DNA of 64,000 nucleotides from Oxyruncus cristatus. Lineage: Eukaryota; Chordata; Aves; Passeriformes; Cotingidae. The DNA lies in the NCBI GenBank assembly GCA_013399855.1, contig VXAY01004337.1:1026068-1090067 (forward strand). The letters are read 5' to 3'. Of the stretch, positions 1 to 12,900 are shown piece by piece (position 1 is the first letter of the stretch; each line of letters opens with the position of its first letter). A program made the translations under genes and the position numbers. Below the pieces are notes generated by a model. It was not told the DNA's origin. It did no database searches and worked only from the letters and a program-made list of their open reading frames with translations.

Positions 1-3000
1 CCCAAGTATACCTCCATTCCTGGGCATTTCACCTCTAGCAAGTGATTTAATTTCACCTTTATGTACTCTTAAAATATAAAACTGACACACCAGTTTGTGT
101 TTGTTTCACGTAGCTTGAGCTGTACCGCTCTCTGTTGTAAACTGTGTGACTTCCTGTAGCCCTCAGTTTTCCACAACGCTGCTGCTGAATGGTTTGCAGG
201 GAGGAATGAGACCAGAAGTACTCTTTGTGGTAGTGATAGCTTAGAGGAGGTGGTGTTTCTGATCCTTTGGCATCTGAAAATCTCACCTGTGTTGTATTCT
301 CTTTGTCTTCTGCTATGCAGAAAGCCATACCTTTGTCTATTCTGTAATTGTGTTTTATCCTTGAGGAAAGTGGAGCTGATGGTTGACTGGAATAGCTCTC
401 AGGCTTGTGCTCTTCTCTCAGCAGCGCTTGGTGAATGGTGTATCAGAGTATGGCTGTTTACTTGTAAAATTTTAGGAGCTCATCCGCAACTGTCAGCTTT
501 AGTGAGAATTTAATGGTCAGGTTTCATCAAGGTTAACAATGATACTACTTCCTGTTGCAATGCTGCTGAGAAAACAAACTTGTGCTTTCAGGACTGAGTT
601 TGAAATAAGAATGCAAAATAAAAAGATTTGAGGGGTGCTATATAAAAGGGATTAATCCTGTATTTGTTATTAAGGGCAGTCATTCTATTTTAAAGTTACA
701 GCTGAGCACAAAATCTTGCATCTCTATTAAATATTACCCCTGCTCAATAAACCTTTTGAGTATGTGTTGGAATCTGAAGCATGTGCTTAACTGCTTTACT
801 TGAATTGGGGCCTTCATTACCAAATTGCAGGTGTATGTTAGCTTAAGTATTTAAGGAAAAAAATAAAAGCAAAACAATGCTTACTTTGTTCCATTCAGCG
901 TTGTTTGTTACATTAATGGAAAACATCAGAAACGCTGTGCTGTTGCTATGCTGTCCAAAACAGTTTTACTATAGTTAATGGTTTGAATGTTCTGTATGAG
1001 ATATGGTCCAGTTAAGAACTAAGGTGGAGTGGTGAAATGGAAATTCAAAAATTGAAAGTGAGATTCTATTTTAGGGTGCATAATATTATTGTAGAATGAG
1101 TCTTTCAAATGTTTTCCTGTTTAAAAGTATGTTTCAGTGGTATTTTTTAAATTCTTACGTGGATATTAGAGCATTTCTTTTATGTGTGCAATAGCTGGGG
1201 CTCTGTAAACATTTCCATAATAAACCTCTCTGTATACGAGTGCTTAATAGCATGATCATAAAATGTGTTTTGTGCATAACAGTGGTGTACTGGTCTGCCA
1301 GAAAGCTTGTGCTCTAAAAATAAGTAACATTATTTAAAGAGAAGTTCAGAAGGAAATGGGAGAAAAAGTGGACTGTACCAAACTCATTCTTGATAAATAT
1401 TTGATTAATATGTTCTTTTAATAAATAAATAACCCTCACTTAGCTAGAAAAAATAGTTCAGTACTGAGCCAGTCTCATATTCTTCAAGTGTGAACTTCTG
1501 CTTCAAGTCTATTGCTATATAAAATGTTCATACATATAATAGAGAACTAATGCTTTATCTACATTTTTGGATAGATCTCATAGGTTTGACAACTCGCCTG
1601 GCTTATTTAGATTTCTTTTTGCTAAATTTAAGTGGACAAAGGGTTTTGAATGTTTCTTCATTAAATGTGTTTTCCCAGTCTCTGATAATTCCAGTTCTTT
1701 CCTTCCAGAAAATCTGCTGGTAATCCGTAATTTTCTGAAGAGTAGTGTCCAAAGGTGGGCACATTGCTCTTAGGCCTTTAAAGAAAGCACATCTTCTGTA
1801 TGTTCTGGGGTGATTCATTCTTTGATGTAAATATCTATACAATGACTACTGAATAGAGGATATTAAATAGAGTACTAGTTAGCAATTAAGTAGTTGGGGT
1901 TTTTTTGCTGGGTTGCTTAGGAAGAAGAAAGTGTCACAACAAGTAGAAGATGTTTAGAAAGGAAATGAATATTGATTTTGTTTTAACACATCTGTTAGAT
2001 ATAAATCCATGTAATGTTTTCTTGTATCAATTTTGGTATGCAGACCTGTAAAATATGCTTTTCTGTATTATGCAATACCTATAAAAAGCTTGTGGTCTGT
2101 TGACAATGAAGTAATCACTTAACTGTAAAACCTGGCTCTGCTTCACTGGCTTTTTACTGAAAACCAGGATGTCTGAGACTATTGATTCATACTTTAGCTT
2201 CATAAGAAAATTTTCACAGTAGAGACTTTATTTTCCTGATAGTTTATGCCATCTGGAATTGGAGAAATAAGCTGAAGAATTGTTGGTGTCTTAGTGGCTG
2301 TGCCCCATTGCAATGACTTTTCTGCTGCAGAATACCCTAATGTTGCTTGTTGGGAAGCAGAACCACTTGTGCAGACGTGCTTTCCAAGCAAAAGGTAAAT
2401 CAGCACTATATAAAACACGCCGGTGTCATAAGGTCTGTGTTTTTGTGGTGCTACCTGTGTAGTTTCAGTACTGCAAAACACCTTTGGCACGCTGAAATCC
2501 TTTGTTATCTGTTACAGGTGTAGGCCTGTAACATGGTGTAGGAATTGTACACTAGTGGACTTTTTCCTGTTCTCCACCAACATAAAATTATCTATAGCTA
2601 CATTGTGCTGAATGACACCGCCAGATTTTTGGTTGTCTTTGTGAGACATTCCCTTGTTTAAAATATTGGACTATGATAAGAAATAGGAGAGAAGAACAGT
2701 AAAATATGAGACATTCTGATTTACTAGAAATTTACTAGAAAAGACTATCAAGTCTTTATTTTCACTTCTAGCAATGCTGTGAAGAAGATGGGAAGTATTT
2801 CCAGCTCTCAGCAATGCATCTTCCCACCAAGGCAAATGTGACAAGTTTTGTATTAGTTGGCTTGTGTGTTTGTTAGCTCTGAGATTCTTTAGGACAAGTT
2901 CAAAAGGATCCTGCATTTATTGTTTGGTTTTTTTTTTGTTTTGTTTTATTTTTTTTACCTGTACATGTACATATAAATATCATTTACAGGTAACCAACAC

Positions 3001-3726
3001 ATTTGCGGTACGGTCTGGAGTAACAATATCTAAATTAATTAGGAAGTTACTAGATTATGGTTTAAAATCAGTTGAGTTTGGGACATTTTACAGTAAAGTT
3101 CAAAATTAATATTGTGTTCTGTGAAAAACATTTTTAGGAGGTAAAGTCTTCATATTTTCGTTCAAGATTTGATCTTGGGTGGATACATAGGCATGAGAAT
3201 AGATATTCTGCAGATTTCTTTGTCTTTGCTCCATATAAGCTGAAATCCCTCCGTGATATTTCCCATAGCAACGTGTGAAATCAAATGAGGGATATAGTCC
3301 CTTGAAAATAAGAGAAAAAGAGCTGAAAAATACCAAATAGTGTGAGCAATATTTGCATATGCATTTTTAGCAATTGTAAATGAAGGCTTAATTTCCAGGG
3401 GAAGTAGACTGAATCTGAAAAAAAAATTGTGAGAGCTCCCATTTCTTGAATGTCTTTTTCTTATATTTTAGCTGTATTATCAAGAAATAGAAAGGAATTA
3501 GCTTCTAGCAATGAAGTAGTTCAGTGAAATCTGAAAAAATTACAGCCTTTTTTTTCCCCACTTGTTTTTCATCCATTGTCTCGTACTCTTAACAATGCTT
3601 AAGATTTTGGATAGCTAACCTATTTGTATTTACCAGGCATAGAATGTTACCATTGTATTGTCTAGTGTTGTTCCAGAAACATTGGAAGGATAACCAAGTA
3701 ACTTTATTTTTGTGTTGTCTTCCAAG
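1..3726 (+). other. PPHLN1: PPHLN1 intron (5' part outside window)
   Basis: AT-rich sequence rich in T runs, with no recognisable exon, RNA gene or transposon. I looked for the exon that should precede the 3727 exon and did not find it, so it must lie upstream of the window. Short open frames here look like chance. Confidence 0.75.
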
Positions 3727-3974
3727 GGACGTCAGAGATGGCTTCAGGAGAAAAAGCTTCTATCCTCATTATGTGAGAGATCGATCCCCTCATAAGAGGG
3801 ACTCTCCTTTCTTCAGGGAATCACCAGGGAGCCGAAGGGATTCTCCGCACAGCAGATCTGGCTCTAGTGTCAGCAGCAGGAGCTACTCTCCTGAAAGAAG
3901 CAAAGCCTATCCTTTCCACCAGCATAGCAGAAGTATGTCATCTTTACATAAAAGAAATATTTCTTCTCAGCAAG
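3727..3974 (+). CDS. PPHLN1: PPHLN1 internal exon, Ser/Arg-rich region
   Basis: The acceptor follows the T-rich stretch ending in TTCCAAG, and the donor is CAAG|GTAATG. The exon begins with the last base of a split codon and ends with one base of the next. It encodes [11 protein letters not shown] followed by RS-like dipeptides and [10 protein letters not shown], matching the disordered, RNA-binding and self-associating part of periphilin. A second possible donor (AGAA|GTATGT) lies at 3932, in the same phase. Reading through the 3974 donor meets a stop about 12 codons later. Confidence 0.93.
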
Positions 3975-6900
3975 GTAATGCTGGATTATTGATGAGAACT
4001 GGTTACTGAGGTGAAACTGCGGCTCACTGTATAAGCCTTCTTTTACAATGAGAAAACTAGACATTTTATACCATCTCTGTGTTGTCTGCTCTGCTTGTTT
4101 CATTGTACTTTCTGTTCCCTCATGTATTTCATGTGGGAGATTGTAGATGTTATTTTGGTAGCGGCTCTAGACTGACTGTAGGAGTTTCAGCTGCACAGCT
4201 TTTTCTAGTATTTTATGTTCCTTTTAACATCAACTCCTTCTGTTACTTCTTTATGTGCTTCATTGGATTCCCTTACAAGAAACTTTGCTGTCATCTATAG
4301 CAGATCAAGACATTTCTTCCTGCAGGCAGGGGAAAAGAGGGATTAAAAACTTGGAGAAATTAAAGTACATACTTGTTGCTTTTTCTCCAGATGTTCTTAG
4401 AACTGTATTATTAGGCTTTTGAAGCTGATTGTTTTTTAGCAATTTCATCTTATTGTCAGATCCTCTCAAATCTTGCTTTCCTCAAAGAAACGTGAAACAT
4501 ATCTCAGTTTAGTCTAAACTGTGTGTGTTGTGCCTTTTAAAAACTTGGCTGTTAATGTTTTCCAGAAGTCTAATGAATCATCTGTTCTGAAAATATTCAA
4601 GGTTTTCCTATTTAAATTATTTGGGGGGGAAAAAAAAAAAAAGATAAAATTGCTTTTTTTAGTATACTATGGTCTTAGCCACTGCTGTTTGTACTGCTTA
4701 ATGTAAATTAATCCAATTTGATTTCCCTTTCTGCAAATGCTTTCTAGTGAACTGTGCAAACGTACTGTTCATTTTGGCAGCTTTTATAATATAATTAGAT
4801 TTTTTGTTTATTCACTGATAGACATGTTGTGTTTCCAGAGTGACACACTGAGCCATTATGTAGCATTTCTTGCCAGAAAAGGTCTTCATAGTTTAGCATT
4901 GTTTAAATATTGAGGAATTATTTCACTCCTTGTAGAATACAGATGATCCTTCTATTTAGTCATTGCAATTCTTTTAACATTTTGTAGCAATACTCAGTGA
5001 CCATGAATTTCTCTAAGTGTAGGAGAGGAAAAGGAAAATATATTTTACTACATTATAGAAGTGTTGTAGGTGTGCAGCTCATAATTACTAGGAAAACAAT
5101 GTTGTGAGAAAGCCATGTAAAATTTTGGAACGTTTCAGGGTATTCCTGAAATTCTGAGCTGACTTCAATTATGTAAGACGTCTTAAATGTTTTCCATTGT
5201 TAAAGATATGCATTTTGCATAGACTTTTCCTTACATTTTTGTGTAGGTATTTTAAAATACATATGCACTATTATTTTATGGCATTGAGTAAAAAAAAGGA
5301 AAATAGCTCAGCTCATAGGAGTGAGATGTCATGTCTACTCTTCATTGCTTTGACTCATTAAATTAAAGCCATATTTAAAGCCATAACGAGCAATCATATT
5401 TATAGCTCTATTAAAATAATTTTGTAAGTATTTGATAGGATTTTAATTAATCTCTTTATTAATTATATTGATAAAAATTTAATGGAAGCCAAGGTAAGTT
5501 TATATTTTATTCCTAAACAATCAACTGTTTCCCAGTGAGTGTGAACAGTCTAGTTAATTTAGGCCTACTGACAACGTGTTTGCTCTTTTGTATTTACCTT
5601 TTGCAGATCCCTTAGATGTAATCTGTGGACCACAGCTTGAAAACTAGTAGTTTACACTGCAACCATTTCTGCGGCTGTGGGCTGCCTGAAACTGGTCTGT
5701 GGCAAGACCATGCAAAGACTGTGATTAATACAGTGAATTTGATTTGACATTTTGCCAATTGTAACTCTTGTAAGAAAAACATTGATCATACAAAGAACAT
5801 TTAGACTGTGGCTGATACAATACAGGAGTGTTTCCCATGGCAGGGCTTTATTGAACATACTGTGGCCTGCTAAACCAGTTCCTACACTGCCTGGTTTCCT
5901 GGAATGATTGACTGGTGTTTAATATTTCACCCCTTTATATTATTACATGAATATTAAAAAGTGAAACTACATCATCTTGCTGAATCATATTGGTATGCTC
6001 TTTCAGTTAATGATGGAGAAAAAGATAGTGGGTTTTCCTAAATGCGTGAAATGACAGAGCTGTACCTCTTCTCTCCTTGTGAAGAGAAGAAAGTGTTACC
6101 AATATTTATCAGATGGTGGAGCATGTAGATTTCACAAAATCGTTGAATCACTAAGGTTGGAAAAGACCTACAAGATCATTCAGTCCAACCTTTGACCAAA
6201 TGCCACCTTGTCAACTAAATCATAGCACTAACTGCTATGTCCAGTTGTTTCTTGAACACTTCCAGGGATATTGAGTCCACCACCTGGACATTCTGTTCAA
6301 ATGCTTGACCACCCTTTCATTGAAAAAATTCTTCCTTATCTCCTACCTGGACCTTCCCCGGTGCAGTTTGAGGCCATTTCCTCTTGTCCTGTTGCTTACT
6401 TGCTGGGAGAAGAGGCCAATTCCTATCTTGCTACAGCCTCCTGTCATCAGGTAGTTTTAGAGAGTGATAAGTAAGGTTCATGTCTGACTGGAGTAAATTT
6501 CACTGCAATTTTTGTAAGCCAGTAAGCATATTTGAAACATATATCTTTAATTTCACAGTCATTAATTTTTTCCTTAATTGTAGGTAAAGAGAGGACACTG
6601 AGAACATCAAGAGATGCGTCACCTTCAGGGTCCACAGCAGTACCCTCATCCAAGGTGAATTTTCGAGTATTTCTCACCATGTTTTTAGATTGCTCATTGT
6701 TAGATTTTCTTCCTCAGTTAGAAGGAGGTGCTGTGTGCAGTTGTAATGGAAGGGAGCATCTTGAATTGCTCTGCAATCCACCAGAGGATAGACTTCCCTT
6801 ATCTGGTAGGAAGGTGCTGATCAGGCTGTGTATCTAATGATGACACTGACAGACCTTTTTGTTTGGTATTCACTGTCTCATTTTAGGAAAAAGGCAGTTT

Positions 6901-9900
6901 TGTATGTATTTAAAATTGCTATTTTTCAAAGTTCAGGTTGTGCCAGAAAAGGAATGGCAAGGAGAAAAAAAATGGTCTGGTGGTTTTTAGGAGCAACAGA
7001 TCAGTTGGACAAGCCTGTATGTGCACTGAACTTCATTCCTTAAGTGATTCCTAGCCTGTGAATGGATTTGGAAATAGTGTGTAAAGTGTCTGACTGCCTG
7101 AGAAGATAATGTAAACAGCAGAGAAACAGGGTGCTCGAGGATGTGGCAAGAGTGATTGCATTTATTGGGAAGGGAGCTGCATTGCAAGATAGTTTGGTAA
7201 ATGTCACTTCATGTTTTTCCTGATGCCATTTTATTTCCCATCAAATCTGGTGGGCTGAGCACCAATTACATAATCTTGCTAATTAGTTAAATGGACAGGC
7301 TAAGAAACAGTAATGAACAATCAGCATTCAGTATTGTTCTGGCTTTCCTGTGGCAGCAAAATCATTTTCACATCACAGACTGCTTCCCTGCAAATTATGT
7401 TTGAGGTTAAAATTAACACTTCCATAGGAGTATTTTCTGTAAATTGTTGAGGAATACTTTAATGAGAAGTAAAGAAACAATGCATGATATTGTTTGAAAT
7501 TAATAAGGTCCTATTACGAAGTAGCACTTGCCCTAAGTAACATGGTGTACCAGCTCAGTTCTTGAGGGCTTTTTAATAAAAGAAGTGGAATGCTTAAACA
7601 AAAAAAAAAAGTACTTTTTGTTGTGAGAAGGGGACACTGAAGAAAATAGTTAGGTGGGGAAAAAAGCAGGCTTTGGTTGAGCTGTGTTATTCTAAGTACT
7701 TATCCCTTATGCAGCTCTTTTAGAACTGCTGTGCTAGCTAATTGCCAATGTCCTTAAGGGTGGAGGCAAGTGATATATTTTCGGTGATGTAAATAAGGAA
7801 AGTAAGATAAAAGCTATTATTCATAAGTTACACTGATTTAGATCACAAAATAAACTTTATAATTAGTTCACCTGCTTTGCTTACAGACTCAGCATACTGC
7901 AGCTTAATATCAAATTTTTGCTTGATACAAAACTTTGAGAACAAGGAGGAATTGCAAAATCTCTTGCTCTTGTGTTAATATGTAGTGTGAGCTTGAAATA
8001 TAAAGTATTCTGTAAATGTTCTGCTTTCATCTTCAGTCAGGTGTGATCTGTGCTATATTGGTTTTTTTGCTAGCAGTTTGCATGTATATGCATATCTGTT
8101 ATAGGCTACACAAAATGGAACTTTGATGAAAGTCATTTCCACAGACAACACAAATATTTATTGGGTGTGCATCAGCTGCCGAAATGGAAGTACTTTCATG
8201 ACTGTTTATTGCTTTTCTCTTGAAGTCTCCAAATCTGCTTGTGATGTACTGTCCTGTGTCAGTGGAGTCTGTTGGGATCAGCCTCTTGGCTGGATTACAC
8301 TGACCAGTTTTAAGTGCTTCACTGACATAGTAGTGACAGAAAAAGTGTTGGCAAAAACATGAACATCTCTAGAACTGTAGAGTCTTACATCTTACATCTG
8401 TAGAGTCTTACAATCTACTAAGGCTTGAGAAATGACTTCTATATATTAGAGATTAAAGGAGATGATTTTCAATGCTCTTAAGTTATAATTTAGCTTTGAA
8501 ATAGTTACAAAGCTGTATGTTTCTCCAGGAATACCTCTTTTCTCTCTAGTATCTATTTGCAGATCTGAAAAGGTATTCTTATCTATCTTATAATTAATTT
8601 TTTACATAATCATGCTTGTGAATTAATATATGTTGATGTTATCAGATCTTAGCCACCTGTTTAATTGACTACGACACAAATCTTTTGTGTTTTTCTTTAA
8701 TAGCTGTACAGACCATAAACTTTGGAGGCTGTGTCCGACATAGTTAAAGACAGATGTATGAGACAGGGAAATCTTCTCAGCAAAGTGACAGGTTTTTACT
8801 GTTCTGTGTTATCCATGAGGTAAAAACCAACCAAACAAACCCAACCGAAAAAGAGACTTCCGTTTTGAGGCAGGGAATGTGGGGAGGGAGAGCAGTTTGG
8901 GTTTTTTACAAGATGTACTAGGTTGTTCATTTCTTGCACGTTTGCAGCCTGCGTAGCTGCAGACATTTTCAGCTGAGAAGTATGCCCTATTCTTCCCCTT
9001 CAGTTGTATTGTACCTGGGGAAATACCATTACTTTATTACATAAAATTCACTCGGGATTTTAATACATATTTATTGACATGCAACCTATAGAACTAAATT
9101 TAGTGAGATTAAATCAAACAGTTTTTTGTCTGTATTCCACTAGATATTACAGTGGTTAGATTCTTATTATGGCTTGTATAAATACAGTAGGTCATGTGAG
9201 ATTTTGTCTTAATTTCATGCAAAACTGACTGTTGGTTATGAAGATAGTCGTCTTTTGGTTAGTAATGGGCAGAGGAACATTTGAGAAAAGGGAGAGATTC
9301 ATAATAGAACCACAGTACAAGATTTTTTGGCATCTAGGGAAAAGTCAGGGTAAAGGTAAGTCAGACATACTATGGGAAATAGGAACATAGGGGAAAAAAA
9401 CTTGGTAGCAGATAGTTTTTAGTGAGACTAGTGTAAGAATAATTGTATAGTTTGGAAAGGTGAGCTGGGCTAGCTATTCTATTAATTATATTATACCTTG
9501 CTTTTAAGAAACCTGTTCATACCCTTGCATATTGACCTTTCTGACTTTGCTGGTTGTAATTCTGTAATTCGCAGTTATAGAAAACAGGGATTCCTGATGG
9601 AACATTGTGTTGCACTTCTCTTTTGGATGCAGATAAAGGTGGTGTCTTTATGACACAGAGTTCTGGAAGGGTTCTGTGAATTGTGTCATACTGCAGCACA
9701 AAGACATTGTTGGATAATAGTTTACTTGAGGTAAACACAAAACGTCTGAAGACAAAGCAGTCTTGATACAGGTCACAGTATTTGCTTCCACTGGCCATTT
9801 AGGTAACTTAGAATGAACTAATGATAAGAGGGGCTGTTGTTTTTTTGCATTTGGGTTTTTGTTTGTTTTTTGTCTACCTGTTTCCTAAGATGAAACAGGT

Positions 9901-12900
9901 GTTGAGTAGAAATTGTTACAGCCTTTTCAGGCAGTAGGAGTATTTTTTTCTTTAGATGTCCATCTTAGTGTTGCAATTTTTAAAGCTAGAGTGGTATAGA
10001 TTCTCTGGTGGATGCTTTTATACGTATAGTTAATTCAAATTAAGTACCCACAATAGTGGTAACAAGATCTATAAAGCTAGCTATTCCTAAACTGGTATTT
10101 GTCATTGTCTGTTTGCTGCTCTGATAGTAAAATAGTATTCTTAGAGAGAAATCAATTTTTAAATATTATTTATACAAGAATTTCCATATGAAAAGGTAGA
10201 ATTAAAGGCCACAAAGCCATGACTGACTCTATTATAAATGATCAGCTTTACCCCCAGTAAAAAATAATTGCTTTTAATGGAAGCAGCACTGATCACCTAA
10301 AGTATGTATAAAATACTTTTTGTCCCTAATTAGCTTAGGTTGTATACCCTACCTAGTATTTAATAGCTTAATTTAAATTTGTTACAACCTTTTATGCCTG
10401 AAAATCACATTGAATTATTACATCATTCCCCACTTGTGTCTGACTTCCTTTAGTGCCCAACTGGTCTCAAATAAGTGTTCTGTTATCTCTGACCTGTGAA
10501 TTTACTAAAACTGATTCTGGAAGTGTGGTGGTTTTTTAGCAGTCCACTGAACTTCATTGATTTTTTTTTTTTTTTCCCTCCTCTCCATTTATTGCTTTGT
10601 TATATGCTCTCTCCTCACCTACTTTTCTTTAAAGAAATCAGTCAGCAAATGAAATAATTTCAACTTTCTTATTTCCTATTTTAAAATGTTTTAGGGATCT
10701 GAATAACTCATTTTAATTTTGAAGATGTTTTGCTGTGTGTAAGTGTATTTCATGTTAAATCTTGACTGTAATGTTTTTGTACAGGCCTTGGAGAAGAGCA
10801 ACAGACTATCAGAAAAGGAACTTGCAGAAGCTGCAAGCAAGTGGGCAGCCGAAAAGTCAGAGAAGGCTGAGGAAAGCAATTTATCTGAAATAACGGAGTT
10901 TGATGTAAGATATGATTATTAATCCACTTATTTTAAAATGTTACAACAATAGACTCTTGTTTGTCTGTACTCTTCTGAAAAGCACATATTGTAACTTACC
11001 CCATAATTTTTCTGCTTATGCTATTAAATATTTGTTGAAAGGGAGTGAGAGGGAGACTAAGTCTTGAGATTTACTTATTTATTTTGAAAAAATAGGCAAA
11101 GCCAGAGTACATTTTGTTAGTATAATTTGAATTCATGTTGAGCTATAACTGACACAATAAGGCTCCAATAAGCTATCCCAGGGATTCTCCAAGGAATTCT
11201 TGTAGCAGTGTAGGTCTGTATGCCTGCTGAACTCCTTAAAATTACCAAGGGACTTCTGAGTCAAAACATGAGTGTATGTGTAAAACATTAGACTTAGACG
11301 AGAAACTCTGGTTTACTGACTTCAGTTTCATGCCATGTCAGCCGCCCATGTCATGTATTCTTTTTCAGAAAGTAGTCCTCCTCTGGGTAGATGCATTGTT
11401 TTCCCTGCAACCCTTATTTCACTAATAATCAGTATTAATTATTTGCTAGTTTATTCCCATCTGTTCTTGCCCCTCCTTGTCTTCTACCACTGGCTCTATT
11501 GAAATTTGGTTATAGCCCCTCTTAGTGTTTTGTTACGCTGCTCTTGGGTAGGATGTCTTTTTTGGATTCTCTTACGTTAGTGGAAGGTGCATCGTTTAAA
11601 CCAACCCAAAAGTCATGTGATGTAAAATTATCTGATTTAGTTCTGTGGTAATTTGCTCTTTGATTTTCACTTGCCTTCAACTTTAGAGACACTTTTTAAA
11701 AAACAAAATAGGACCTACTTTACAAAGTCATGTGTCTTAAACTTTACAATTAATGGGTTTGATATTTTTTTTTTAATTTGTTTGTAAATAATTTGAGGGA
11801 AAATGAAAGCATCTTGGGAAGCATCACATTTCCTCCTCTATTTCACACTTGTGCAATTTAAGGACTGTGTTAGAGAAATAAACTCACTGGATCCATATTT
11901 ATCTGAACTTTTAAGTCTTTTCTATTGATGTAATGGGTGAATGCATGACCAGTTCCTCAATACTGGCCAGGAGGATCTAGCTGGATAAATAAACTGGAAA
12001 AAGTAGTTGGAAAAAATAGGGGAGGAAGTGTTAGAGTAAGGAAAAAGCAAAAACGGATCCAGGGATGAATGCCATATGGAGGAGAACATACGGATGGACG
12101 TTTCTGAGAGTTTCAGGAGAGTAACAGTGAAGAGAAGTATCACTCCTGTTCTTGATGAGGGGAAGGCACTGCAAGGGAGGAAAGAAGAGTGGGCCATATG
12201 GAGAAGAGGAAGAGTTTAAAGCTTCCTCTGTGCCTCAGAGAAAATTGCAGTGGCAAAAAGATTAAAAATAATCAAAATGAAGCAACTGCAGTTGATTGTG
12301 GCACAGTCTAAGATGATTTATTGACTAAGAAAGTGGGTTTTCTTAGAAAGACCAGTTAAGCTTTTGTGTTTCTTTTTCTGTCTAATGCTTTTCTCTTTCG
12401 TGTTGGTTAAGTCTTAAGATTCTTCACCTCTATTTTTGAATAATAGAAAGTAGTTTTATTCATCTTCTCAATTCTCAAATCATATTTTTTAAAAAAATAT
12501 TTTACTACTCTACAAATCTGTTCCGTAATATTGGATTTAAATAATGTAAAAGCAAATTACTACATCTTCTCTACAAACTCCTTGGAGTTTGAGTCTGTTT
12601 TCTTTGGTATAGGGATACTATCTTAATTTCTGTTTTAGAGGGAAGTTTATACAATTTCAGTACTTCAGTGTAGTTTTTCATGTTGTTAGAAATCCTCTAA
12701 TCACATGTTTGCTTTTGCTATACGGTAGGTATCACTTTTCCTTTAATATTAGACCTCTGGTCCTGAATACTGCAAGAGTTCTCTCTTACAGCATTTTTAT
12801 TTTGTTGATGCCTATTTACCTTCGATTTTGTTACTTTTATCTTTTCATGGAAAACTAATCAGACTTTCATTGTGGATTTTTCTTGCTAGCTGATGTTACA

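Noticed and set aside
9517..9798. 93-codon minus-strand frame in a PPHLN1 intron
   Set aside because: Its composition is plausible, but there is no homology I recognise, no splice or poly(A) context, and frames of this length are common across the window.
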